Shown here: positions 1 to 9,911 of the stretch, one piece after another
Layout: the number at the start of each line of letters is the position of its first letter
Position numbering within the stretch: the first letter of the stretch is position 1
Source of the DNA: Agapanthus africanus
Lineage: Eukaryota; Streptophyta; Magnoliopsida; Asparagales; Amaryllidaceae
Assembly: GCA_030015575.1 (NCBI GenBank)
Contig: CM057350.1
Span: forward strand, 523,706,959-523,770,958
Length of the DNA stretch: 64,000 nt
Reading direction: 5' to 3'
The notes under the pieces: model-generated
The model's input: the letters and a program-made list of their open reading frames with translations, nothing else
What the model was told of the DNA's origin: nothing
Databases searched by the model: none
Position numbers and translations under genes: made by a program

Positions 1-827
1 TAGTATATATGTGATATATATTAATGTACATATTTTTTGTGTCATACTTGATGCCACATGAGACATGGGTGTATGAGACTCACACCAAGCTTATGATAAT
101 GTATGGTTTTATTTATTTAAAGTTAATCAAAATTAGTTGGAAATTAGTCACATGGTTGAAGCTTGTAGATGCTTGTGGAACCATTGACCAAGTCCACTAA
201 TTTTTTTTTACTTGTAGATATTTATTAATCTAACCATTATTGTTAGCCATGGTTTAGTCTCTACATGAGCTAGTGTATGACATAAACTCACCCATAGTTG
301 CTATTCTCACTCTCTCAAGAGATGAGATTCATTCACTATTCTTCTTCATTTCAAGAAAGCTCACTAGCTTTTCTTGAGGTGAAGAAATATTGTGAGAAAA
401 ATATTTCTAAAGTGAGCAAAATTCCTACTTCATTATCCTACACTAGACTAGCCATTTAGCTTAAGGTGTTTGCTTAACTAATTTACCATTAGTGAAGAGG
501 TAGTATGAGCTTGAGTCTTCTCGACGTAGATCATTTTCGGCCTCGAAGACTTCGAGGAAGCTTGTTCATTTCTTCATGTGAACCCTTACTAGAGTTCGGA
601 TGCTCACTACTTGGAGCGAAGGTACTACTACACGTTGCTTTAGAAGTGAAGGACCGGTCTACAAAGGTTATATTCCTCATTCACTTTGTATGCAAAGTTG
701 TTTGCATGTTGTATTATTTAATTCTCTAGTTAAGATTCTAGGTTAGGGTTCTTTAGTATAGTAAATTTTTGAAATTGGTATGGACAATGCCTCCCGAAAC
801 CTTGCTGTCGTGCTGAACAATCCTACA
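1..827 (+). repeat. Diverged copia-type LTR, 3' part (5' end outside window)
   Basis: The stretch follows the 3' half of the copia A LTRs (compare 14260-15098): ATATAT/GATATAT runs, a conserved box around TGAAGGACCGG followed by TCTACAAAGGTT, then ATTTTTGAAATTGG, an AATGCCTC box and the terminal CCTACA at 822-827. Divergence from A1 and A2 is large, so it is an older or different subfamily. It is followed by CTTTT instead of a tRNA-type primer-binding site. It is therefore a 3' LTR or a solo LTR, with CTTTT (828-832) the predicted target-site copy. The short reading frame at 505-729 has no recognisable domain. Confidence 0.7.
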
Positions 828-1454
828 CTTTTGATCATAAAAATTGGTAAAAGATCAGAGTTTTCATGATCTTGAGACTTTGGGTTCTATTTTTTAGTCG
901 TGATCTTAACGACAGTATGTTTTCCTAGGTTTCATGAAGCTAAGCTTCGATCTTTGGTGATCTTGAGGATCTTTTCATTTTCTGATGGAGGAGGAAATAA
1001 AGTTTCCCTTCGAGATCTTAAATCTTAAGATCAAACCCCTCATGAGAGTGCTCTCGGCTAGAGAGAGTTTAATCATGGATCTTTGATCCAAAGAAAGAAC
1101 TTTAGGTTCTTGAGAAGCTAAAGTTTGAGTGATGGAGAAGGGAAGGTAAAGAAGAGATTTTTTTTCCTTACCAAGGATTTGAAGGAGATGAAGAATTTTC
1201 TTCAAGTAGAGGTTTTTTGTCTCTTTTTTAACCTTGTGGGAGTGTGTGTAAATGGAGATTAATCTCTTAGGGTTCTATTTATAGGAGAGGAGAATGGTTG
1301 AGAAAGTTGAAAGAATCTCTCATTTGAGAGGTTTCAATTGATCGTATAATCAACCGGAGTGCTTAAGCATCGTTGGATATTTGATCCAAGAGATTTTCTG
1401 ATTTTAACAAATTTTCTTTCTATTTTAGAAAGATAAAGGAAAATATTTTCCAAA
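828..1454. other. AT-rich spacer, no gene seen
   Basis: No convincing coding frame. The stretch has several GATCTT/GATCTTGAG-like short repeats (around 860-1080) and purine runs. If the SHMT exon at 3350 belongs to a live gene, this would lie within its last intron; that is inference. Confidence 0.4.
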
Positions 1455-1503
1455 ATAGAGTTTAAGTTCTGATTGAAGCATGCGCTTCACCATATAAATG
1501 CGT

Positions 1504-1611
1504 CAGCGCCACGTGCGTTGCACGTTTGGCGCTGGCGCTTGTATCCACCCATTGGCGCTGCGTGCAATCAATTTGGTTGGCACTTGCGCATACGCCTAAA
1601 CATAGGCGCAA
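1504..1611. repeat. GC-rich hairpin island in AT-rich DNA
   Basis: Two inverted repeats are visible. In 1504-1534 the arms CAGCGCCA and TGGCGCTG enclose a second stem CGTGC/GCACG with a GTT loop. In 1584-1611 TTGCG and GCCT pair with AGGC and CGCAA. TTGGCGC-type words recur several times. Surrounding DNA is AT-rich, so the base composition is locally discordant. Function unknown; it could be a miniature element or a remnant of a palindromic repeat. Confidence 0.6.
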
Positions 1612-1619
1612 CTTTTTGG

Positions 1620-3180
1620 ACGGGAATAATAAGTCCATCCAAATCTTTAATAAATCTCTCGGTGAACAACTTGTCAAAATAATCTCTTCATCTTTTCTTA
1701 TTATCCTTATCTTGAACTAAAACTTTCTGATTTTTATCTTTAACACACTTCACCGCACATAAGTCTTTGGTCTTCCTTTCCCTCATCCAAGCAATCATGT
1801 ATATATCATTTTCATCCTCCTTGGTGTCCAATTTCTTGTACACCTCTTTGTAGACCTTAGTTTTGGCTTCCCGAACAGCTTTTTTAACCTCCTTTTTAGC
1901 TATCTTATACTTTTCAAATTTCTCTATATCTCTACTCTTCTTAAAATCTCTATAAGAAACCTCTTGATTTTAGTAGCAACATTTACTTTTTCATTCCACC
2001 ATGTGTCCCTAAATGGTGGAGCACTACCCTTCGACTTACTAAGTAGCTCTTTAGCTACCCTCTTAACGCAACTAGCTAACTTGTTTCATGTTGTGTCTGA
2101 ATCGTTTTCGGACTTCCAATCAGCCCCTTGAACTACACGATTTACAATGGTTTCTTGGTTATCTTCTTTCAGTCGCCACCACTTAATTCTAGACTCTATC
2201 TTACGTCTAATATTCTCATGTTCTCTTCTAAATCGAACATCTAGAACTAATAGTCTATGCTGAGTGGTTACACTCTCACCTAGCACTATTTTACAATCGA
2301 TGCAACAATCTCTATGCATTCTTCTGGTCAGAAAAAAAATTCTATTTGACCAGCACTCGATCCACTTCTAAAGGTGATCAAGTGAGACTCTCTTTTTCTA
2401 AACAAGTATTTGCCAAGATCAAGTCATAAGATAAGGCAAAATCTAAAATCGAATTACCTGCTTCATTTCTCTGTCTAAATACAAAACCTCCATGGATAGT
2501 ATCAAATCCACTACGATTAGTACCTACATATCCATTGAGATCCCCACTAATAAATAACTTTTCTCTACTTGGTATCGTTTGTACCATCTCGTCTAAATCC
2601 TCCCAAAATTGATGCTTACTAGCGTCATCAAGATCTATTTATGGTGTATAAGCACTAATAATATTAAGAATCTCTCCCATCTAAAATAAGCTTAACTAGT
2701 AAAATTCTATCACATTTTCTCCTAATTTCAACTACATCCTTAAGCAACCGTTTATCTACGATCATGCCCACCCATTACGATTTTTATCTCCATCCGTATA
2801 CCAAAGCTTATAACCCCTGGGTTTTATAACTCTACCTTTTTACCTACCCATTTAGTTTCTTACAAACACATAATACTAACTCTCCCCCAAATCATCGCTT
2901 CCACTAATTCTGTTAATTTACTCGTAAGGAAACTAATGTTCCAAGAGGCTAGACAGATCCTATGAAACTCTTGCTTATTTGACACTACACCTGGGGTCCG
3001 ATGTAGCGCTCCGCTTCCGGATAACGATCTAGAATCCCTTACATACTTAACACTGCATCCGAGATTCGATGTAGCGCGTCGCTGAGTAGAGGACGTCCCA
3101 ATGATATTTTTATAGTGGTCCATGTCATAAAATGTGAAAGTTTTACGTTGGCTGTCACAGGCCTACCACAACCTTCACCC
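1620..3180 (-). pseudogene. LINE (non-LTR retrotransposon) endonuclease remnant
   Basis: Read on the minus strand in broken frames, this encodes the endonuclease (EN) part of a plant LINE ORF2. From about 2960 down is a degraded ASWNISFLTSKLTELVEAM start motif. A frame near 2587-2378 contains FISGDLNGYVG (EN catalytic-type D-N residues) followed by ILDFALSYDLILANT. 2319-2086 gives a QHRLLVLDVRF segment, and a further degraded stretch continues to about 1620. At least three frameshifts or stops separate these pieces. No reverse transcriptase core is visible, so the copy is truncated. It lies in antisense orientation to the SHMT exon. EN family assignment is from motif recognition only. Confidence 0.75.
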
Positions 3181-3349
3181 TTTCTCATCCGGACTTGGGA
3201 CCGGCAATGGTGGGTTTTATTATTATTGTTTAATGCTTGATAAAAAGATGAATTTTAATAGGCGTAGCTTTGCCCCCAAAATAAAAAATAAATTAAGAAA
3301 AACAATGCAGTTGAATCTTAATCTTGTTTTTCCTTTTTAATGGAAACAG

Positions 3350-3501
3350 GTGGGTCGAAGCTGAAGGATTTCATGGTCACTATTAAGACAGACGCTAATA
3401 TCCAATCAGAGATTGCAAAGCTTCGCCATGATGTAGAGGAGTATGCAAAACAGTTCCCAACAATTGGATTTGAAAAAGAGACGATGAAGTATAAGGAATG
3501 A
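3350..3501 (+). CDS. SHM1: Serine hydroxymethyltransferase, mitochondrial type: terminal exon only
   Basis: After a pyrimidine-rich tract and AG acceptor at 3348-3349, about 50 codons read [12 protein letters not shown] and then [20 protein letters not shown], ending [10 protein letters not shown] and tandem TGA TGA (3499-3504). This is the C-terminus of plant mitochondrial SHMT, the PLP enzyme that makes serine from glycine in photorespiration and one-carbon metabolism. The catalytic domain is not present. The upstream kilobases hold an LTR and a LINE fragment and no other SHMT exon. Either the last intron has been enlarged by these elements and the rest lies to the left of the window, or this is an orphan exon. 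AATAAAG at about 3521 could be a polyadenylation signal. The open frame with no damage favours a live gene, but this is not proven. Confidence 0.82.
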
Positions 3502-3504
3502 TGA

Positions 3505-4992
3505 CGAACGACAGCAGCAATAAAGGTATGTGTTGTAACAGTAATTCAACTTGTGATTCCATCCAATATCGATAAACTTAGCCTGGTAACTGTCAATAAA
3601 TAAATAAAATAAAATATGTAATGTATATCGATACTTGCATCCAGAAAACACAGAATAATTGTTATTCCAGAATCAGTAACTTGAACATCCATGATCTTTA
3701 CGCTTGGTCGTAGGCAGTCATGCACATCTAAGCATGGATGCATGCATGCCTTATTTGAATAAGACTTGAGCTTGGTTGAGCAAAATAGGGATGACGACGT
3801 CCAGTGTTTAAATGGTGCAACCATTTGGCTGGTATATATTTATTTGAAAAAAACAATAAATTGCTCTCCTAAGAAAGTAATTTTGCTAATGTAATTTTAC
3901 AAATAAAAAATAAAGTACACTTATGCAATGTAATTAAGTCATACTGAAGCTTATCTAGATATATAAATAAAAATTTATACTAAAGTTAGTTATTATCTTT
4001 TGTGCAGTAAAATAGAGGCTGGCTGGCTGGTCAATTAATCAAACTCCAGGGTGGAGGTACAAACATACCTGGGTCTTACGTAAAGCAATTTATTCATGAT
4101 GGAAAAAAACAGAAAAATGTGAAACTTCATGGTATTAGACTTTCTTTTTAAGATGTGAAAATAAGATTGATGCCTCATCTAGATTGAAGTATCAGTATGC
4201 AAATTACAGCATAACTTCTCCTTTCAGTTATCTTGTCATTTCATCATGCACATACATGACTGTTGTCTATTAAGAACCACTTGTTGATTAATTTTTCACC
4301 CTTTCATTTTTCCAGTTAGTTCATTACAGCTACAGCAATCTACCTTCTATGCTGCCTTGATTTTGGACGGTTATATGAATCGATTTCTTCCATCATCATT
4401 GTTTTATTGAAAATCATTTTCTAGATGTTATCGTTGTTTTAACATGTTGCTCTTATCTAGGATTTGCTAATCCCTGATATGTCTAGCTCAAAATCCAATG
4501 TCCTAATTATCTCATTTTGATAGGGAGAACCCAAATTCAGGAGAGCCAAAACCATAGCTAGTAGTCATTATTGTAAATTTAAGATCAAGAAAAATAGCAG
4601 ATGGTTGACATTAATTTGACAACCCTCTTTTTCTTGTTTGCTTAATTTGGGGAATGCATGCCAGGAATTTCTCTGGGTCCCTAGGCTTGCTCACAACCAG
4701 CAAAAAAATTGATGATCGATGTGTTGTTATTTTAAGTTAGGCAAAAGTCAACCAATGCATGCATTCATTCCCACCACTCAATTCCTTGATTATGGTTATA
4801 GTCCTTTTCTATTCCCCTTGTTCTCCCCCATCCTTTACCTCCTCTCCTCCTCTACTTGCTCTTTTTTCTTTTTTGAGGGGGAGGAGGGGAGAAATGTTAC
4901 TGGGTGATATTAAGTCTGTAAGTTGACAATTTTATAATTAATTACTACCGAGTTTGACGTTTTCATGATATCGTATTCGTCGTGATCGATCA
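3505..4992. other. Intergenic region, SHMT 3' side and JGB upstream region
   Basis: AT-rich with no supported coding region. It includes a short GGCT repeat near 4017-4030, a pyrimidine-rich stretch at about 4800-4875 and G-rich GGGGAGGAGGGG at about 4877-4890, shortly before the JGB start. These could belong to the JGB promoter or 5' UTR. No TATA box can be assigned with confidence. Confidence 0.4.
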
Positions 4993-6465
4993 ATGAAAGA
5001 GGAAAGTGGGGAAAGTGCCTCCATGTTTGTGCAAACGATGAGCATGTCACGGCCACCCCCGCATTCCAACCAAACACAACGTGCCGACCATGTTGTTGCT
5101 CCCGCCGGTGCTGCAGCTGCTGCTGATCAAGACGATTCCTCCACCACACGTGATAGCACGTCGTCATCCTTATACTATTCATCCGATCGTTCCTTCGTAA
5201 GCAGCAGCGGGGATGGGGGTGACGCCTCCCCTTGCACCATGTCTCCATGGCATCATTCTGCCGCTTCTCCTTATGCTGGATCTCCCTGGAACCAAACCTT
5301 CAATTTCGACGTCAACAATAACAGCAGCAGCAGCAGCAGCAATAGTAGCGCGGCACCCCAACCTCCCACCTGTCTCATCGGCTCCCTCGTTCGTGAAGAA
5401 GGTCACATTTACTCTCTGGCAACCAAAGGAGAGCTCTTATACACCGGTTCCGATAGCAAGAACATTCGGGTGTGGAAGGACCAGAAGGAGTTCTCTGGGT
5501 TCAAGTCCAGCAGTGGCCTTGTCAAGTCCATCATCATCTCAAGCGATCAAAAAATCTTCAGCGGCCACCAGGATGGTAAAATCCGCGTCTGGAAGGTCTC
5601 CCCCAAAGACCCAAAGGTTCACAAGCGTGCCGGGAGCCTCCCCAGGCTTAGGGACTTCATAAAATGCTCCCTCAAGCCCTCGAACTACGTGGAGACCCAC
5701 CGTAGGCGCCGCAACTCTTTGTGGATAAGGCATTATGACGCCATATCCTGTCTTAGTCTCAATGAAGACCAAGGCCTACTCTACTCTGGCTCCTGGGACA
5801 AAACTTTTAAAGTGTGGCGCATGACTGATTTCAAGTGTCTCGAGTCGGTCAATGCCCATGATGATGCGGTAAACTCAGTGGTCGCTACAGGATTCGATGG
5901 GCTCGTGTTTACTGGTTCTGCCGATGGAACTGTCAAAGTGTGGAAGCGGGAGTTGCAGGCGAAGGGCGTAAAGCACATGCCAGTGCAGACGCTGCTAGAA
6001 CAAGAGAGTGCAGTGACGGCTCTAGCCGTGAGCCCGACCGCATCAGTGATCTACAGCGGATCGTCAGATGGGCTGATAAACATGTGGGAATGGGAGATCA
6101 GGAACCATCTCTCACACGGCGGGGTGCTTCGAGGGCACAAACTGGCGGTGTTATGCCTAGTGGCAAAAGGAAGCCTGCTATTGAGCGGATCAGCAGATAA
6201 GACGATATGCGTGTGGAGGAGAGAGGGGGCAGTGCACACTTGCTTCTCGGTTCTGAGCGGACATGGTGGACCTGTCAAGTGCCTGGCGATGGAGGAGGAT
6301 CCCAACCCTGGTCCTCATGCTGCTTACGAGCACAACAACGAAGGCGTTGTCGCCCGCTACATTGTATACAGTGGCAGTTTGGATAAGTCTGTCAAGGTAT
6401 GGAGAGTCTCGGAGAAGGCACCTGAGGTGCTGCTGCATGGGCCTCAGATCGTACCGGAGGTGTAG
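4993..6465 (+). CDS. JGB: JINGUBANG-like WD40 repeat protein
   Basis: Uninterrupted 490-codon frame without introns, the usual structure for plant JINGUBANG-type genes. In Arabidopsis JGB is a negative regulator of pollen germination; the role here is inferred from family membership. Residues 1-130 are low complexity, with a Ser/Thr-rich stretch, a poly-Asn/Ser run (about 108-119) and the family motif CTMSPWHHS followed by a second SPWN. Seven WD repeats follow at about residues 137-162, 176-201, 246-276, 288-317, 339-366, 380-408 and 423-471. Most end in VW with upstream GS-D, for example [12 protein letters not shown] and [13 protein letters not shown] basic insert [20 protein letters not shown] between repeats 2 and 3 is typical of the family. 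The start at 4993 is the first ATG in frame; Met11 is an alternative. It is the only gene in the window with intact coding capacity and it lies on the same strand as the SHMT exon. Confidence 0.95.
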   Translation: MKEESGESASMFVQTMSMSRPPPHSNQTQRADHVVAPAGAAAAADQDDSSTTRDSTSSSLYYSSDRSFVSSSGDGGDASPCTMSPWHHSAASPYAGSPWNQTFNFDVNNNSSSSSSNSSAAPQPPTCLIGSLVREEGHIYSLATKGELLYTGSDSKNIRVWKDQKEFSGFKSSSGLVKSIIISSDQKIFSGHQDGKIRVWKVSPKDPKVHKRAGSLPRLRDFIKCSLKPSNYVETHRRRRNSLWIRHYDAISCLSLNEDQGLLYSGSWDKTFKVWRMTDFKCLESVNAHDDAVNSVVATGFDGLVFTGSADGTVKVWKRELQAKGVKHMPVQTLLEQESAVTALAVSPTASVIYSGSSDGLINMWEWEIRNHLSHGGVLRGHKLAVLCLVAKGSLLLSGSADKTICVWRREGAVHTCFSVLSGHGGPVKCLAMEEDPNPGPHAAYEHNNEGVVARYIVYSGSLDKSVKVWRVSEKAPEVLLHGPQIVPEV

Positions 6466-6949
6466 GACATGTTGATTGGTTGGTCTTTATGTATATTGTT
6501 GCTGGATATTGCTACTGATATTCATATAACAGTAGAGGAGCTGAAGAAAGAAAGAACATGTAAGCATTAAATATTATGATGATCGTCAATTGCTGAACCA
6601 TTGTGATATCGAAGTGAACTGAAGGGAATGAAATCTTTATGCATGTATTCATTAGCATTAATTTTCATTTATTCACTTTTGGCATGAGAAAAATAAATAA
6701 AAATATAGGAAATATTGTTGTTTTTTTTAAAAAATCAAACCCGAAGGAGATCGAACTATTAATAAGTAAATTGGTAAATTATTGAACAACCCTCCCCTCC
6801 CTCCCCCACGCCCTCAAATAAAAAAAAGAAAAAAGAAATCATGAACATTACTTTCAGTATTACATGAGCACAATCCTTCATTAAATTTCATTGGTCAAAG
6901 TATGTGAAATATAAAATAATCGAGAATATAAGATTATAACATGTGAAAT
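6466..6949. other. JGB 3' flank
   Basis: No coding frame. AT-rich with possible polyadenylation signals (AATAAATAAA near 6690 and ATTAAATATT near 6567). A C-rich patch CCCTCCCCTCCCTCCCCC lies at about 6790-6807. Nothing else recognised. Confidence 0.4.
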
Positions 6950-7360
6950 GTCGAAAACCTTACAGGATAAAAAAATACAAAAATAAAACTTAGACATGAC
7001 TTTCATGTGTGGCACATGAAAATATCGATAATGTTAGTAAAATAGAAAATACACAATTTATTATCAATTTTCATGGGTTATAAGATGCAAAATATTAGAA
7101 AATTTTAAAAAATAAAAATTATGAAATTTTACCAATTTTTCATGTATTATAACATGTAATATATCTTAAAACTCGAATAAATAAAAAACTGTGAAATTTT
7201 ATGGAGTTACATGTGTAGCACACAAAATATCAAAGATTTTAGTAAACTTAAAATTTGCAATTCATTACCAAAGTTCATAATTATAGTGTGAGATATCTGT
7301 AAATTGAGAGAAATAAAAACTTGTGATCTTTAATTGATGTTTGTGAACTACGGATTTGAG
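6950..7360. repeat. Degenerate AT-rich minisatellite, period about 65-75 bp
   Basis: Successive blocks beginning near 7018, 7088, 7157, 7226 and 7291 share the order AAAATATC, TTAGTAAA, AAAAATT, GAAATTT, ACCAATTTT, TTCATG, TTATAACATG, with heavy divergence. A related but weaker block is seen near 7560-7640. The unit lengths were judged by eye. Confidence 0.55.
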
Positions 7361-7999
7361 AAATGTATAACATTTACAATAGAAAAATGTTTCCTTAGTT
7401 TTCGATTTGGATGAGTAATAGCATGGCAACTGCACGCACAAAAAAAGGAATAAAATTGTTGTACGCCATTTCATGTTAATATTGATAAGAGTTGGAAAAT
7501 AAAACATGCAAAAGGGAAACTCCAATTAGATCCGCCCTCCAATTTTATGCACCATAGTATAGAAAATGTCAATGACTTTAGCAAACCACTAATTTTCAAT
7601 TTTCGTAGGATCCATGCGAAATACACAAGTTTGCATGTAGCAAAAGTACCTTTAAAAGACTCCATGGTTCCAATGAAATATGGTAGTAAGAAATCTATAA
7701 TGTTTGAAATTGTTTTCGCCTTTCAGAAGTTATAGCATTATGGACCACATTTGCGATTAAAAAGTTTTAAGATTTTTAATAATCTATAGAGTTTTAAGAT
7801 TCGTTGACTGTAATTCGGAAAGTGCCAACCATAACTACCAATAAAAAGATTCTCTAAGATAAATTTGGAAGCCCATGTGTAATGTTCTCCCTAAATCTGC
7901 AGAAAATGTTAATGTTTCATTGCCTTCTATTAATCATGTGGATATGCTTGACAAACCTATTCCTTCCTAGGAACATTAATTAGCGAAAACTCTATAACT
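7361..7999. other. AT-rich spacer, nothing recognised
   Basis: Short open frames occur but none has domain-like composition. Part of 7540-7660 resembles the preceding minisatellite unit. Confidence 0.3.
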
Positions 8000-8660
8000 T
8001 TGCAATCTAATACTATCACCAATTTTGATGCTCAAATTGATGATACTAGAGAAAAAGAAAGGTATAATAATGTGGGTAGTACAAAAGATTGGGTTCTTCA
8101 AACTTTCATTGATCCTAAATCAGTCAATCCAAGACCTGAACCCGTTGACTCAAATAACTCGTTTATGCAAAGTTCTGATCTGACTGAGTGATTCGGAAGG
8201 TGATCCTATAATCCCTCCTGATTTCAAATCACCTCATGCCAAGAAAATGTCCGCAAAAAGAAAATCGATTACTACTGCTTTCAGTAAGTATATTTCTCGA
8301 TCGTGTGGATCGACTACTTCGTTGAGGACTTCTAAACAGAGATCCGGTTTGAAACCCTCCTCGAAAACTTTTACTAAATCTCTTGATAATATTGATGATA
8401 ATACTTTTATGAATGTTGCTATTCTTGCAAAGTTATTATTAAGGATGACAATACAATTAAGAGTATCTCTATGTTGGATAAGAACAGAAGGAAAAGTCTC
8501 GATTCTTTAGTTATGCTTGTTTCAACAAAGCATATGGTATTTCAATGACACTTGATGGAGCTATCAATGAGTGGATACAGATTTTGCTTTCAACACCCAT
8601 CATTTTGCAATATACTCAAATTTAACGGCAGCCAATGTTTGGAATAAATTGTAGCAAGAG
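8000..8660 (+). pseudogene. Possible LINE ORF1 tail remnant
   Basis: Two frames, joined across a frameshift near 8190, read IPPDFKSPHAKKMSAKRK and then a Ser/Lys-rich segment. A third frame near 8590-8640 reads PSFCNILKFNGSQCLE. This style of basic, serine-rich tail is seen in plant L1-type ORF1 proteins, but there is no diagnostic domain. Stops follow. Low confidence; an unknown decayed host gene is possible. Confidence 0.35.
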
Positions 8661-9052
8661 GAGAGAAAATAAGGAAACATAAGAGTGGTAAGAAGAGCTA
8701 ATAGTAAGAAAGCCTAATATACGGGGCTATGCCCTGAATCCCCAATTTTTCTTCAAATTTCCTTCAAATTACTCTTAAAATTTCTACTCGATTGATTCTC
8801 TCGTCCCTTATTTCAATCCCTGAGAGTAGTTGTGGCAATTTTTCATCGATTTATCTCATTCTAGGGCTTACTGCATATTGATTATTGTTCCATTCGTTCC
8901 TCATTGATTTGTTGCATTTTCTTGGGATTGCTGCAAAATCGAGTATCATTCTTGTTGATCTACTCAATATTTTTGGGTTTGTTGAGCATTGCTGATTCTT
9001 TCTTGGAGATATTGATACTTTTGATTCTTGGAGATCGTTCTTTGGTTTTCTT
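8661..9052. other. Non-coding stretch before ORF1-like fragment
   Basis: T-rich sequence with repeated TTGTTGA/TTGCTGA words (about 8900-9010). It could be the 5' untranslated part of the LINE-like piece that starts at 9053. No independent gene seen. Confidence 0.3.
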
Positions 9053-9264
9053 ATGGATCAAGCTGCAGAATCATCAACAGCTCAAACTTCTGCTTCTATT
9101 TTGAGGAAGAATTGGAGTGTTTCTGCTTTGCAAATTGAAGAAAAGGAATTGCATACAACAAGTGGAGAAACTGCAGTTTATTTTACTCAAGATGAGTTAG
9201 ATAAGTCTTTCTTACCATTTAAATTTGCTATTGTGGCTAAATGCTCATATGACATGTTTATCGC
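9053..9264 (+). pseudogene. LINE ORF1 N-terminal fragment (DUF4283-like)
   Basis: From the ATG at 9053 the frame reads MDQAAESSTAQTSASILRKN and reaches LDKSFLPFKFAIVAKCSYD. That segment resembles the start of the DUF4283 domain found in plant L1-type ORF1 and related retroelement proteins (FKFAIVAK followed by S-hydrophobic). Similarity is lost abruptly near 9264, where sequence rich in CCGG and GCGCG begins. The open frame runs on to 9412 but the tail looks unrelated. Best read as a truncated transposon fragment. Confidence 0.4.
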
Positions 9265-9266
9265 CG

Positions 9267-9906
9267 GAAACCGGACCGAGACGCGGAGAGCGCGTCCAGG
9301 CCTAAATCTGAGAGTAGATGCTATATGGAACATATACATCCATCTCTCCGAAAATACCAAGTTGATTTATGACACCATATATCGGAGTTTTGGATGGATG
9401 CGACCGTTATAGCAGACTTATCAAATTCTCTCTCATATGTGAGGGGTTTTTTGATTGTGAGGATGTTTTTTCCTGCAAGCGTAAGCCTCTGCAGTTAATT
9501 ACGTTATCGTCAGACGATAACAACTTTCTCTATTCTATATTTATCACTTCGTGTCGTATTATGGTTTGTTTATTTTGGGGTTGTCCTTGAATTGTATACG
9601 GAGACTAATATATCGTCATTACCCGTAGGGTGCAGATTAGTCTAAATCCGTAAATCTCAGATTTGGGTTCAACCTATGTTATATGTTCTATCGGTTCGGG
9701 GTATATGTCTAAAGACCATTAGTCGTATATGGGGCTTATATCAACTTAGAAAATATATTTAAGGACCGTTAATCTTGTTTTAGATTAAGGTCAACTTAAA
9801 ATATATGAGCATATTGGTTCAAGAAATATCATAGAAGCTTAAGGTTTATAGAGCAATTTGGACTAAAAATTTGCTCTCGAATATATATGCTGGTGTCCAG
9901 AAGTTA
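9267..9906. other. Unassigned sequence left of the Gypsy B insertion
   Basis: No supported gene. It contains a perfect 9-bp inverted repeat GTTATCGTC/GACGATAAC at 9503-9521. There is also a weak direct repetition around 9700-9800 (AAGACCATTAGTC versus AGGACCGTTAATC). It may be a decayed LTR; no ends were found. Confidence 0.3.
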
Positions 9907-9911
9907 TGGCG
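9907..9911. repeat. Target-site duplication TGGCG, left copy of Gypsy B
   Basis: TGGCG directly precedes the LTR end TGTCACGCC at 9912. The same five bases follow the far LTR end at 63729-63733. This pair shows that 9912-63728 is one insertion with everything else nested inside it. Confidence 0.9.
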
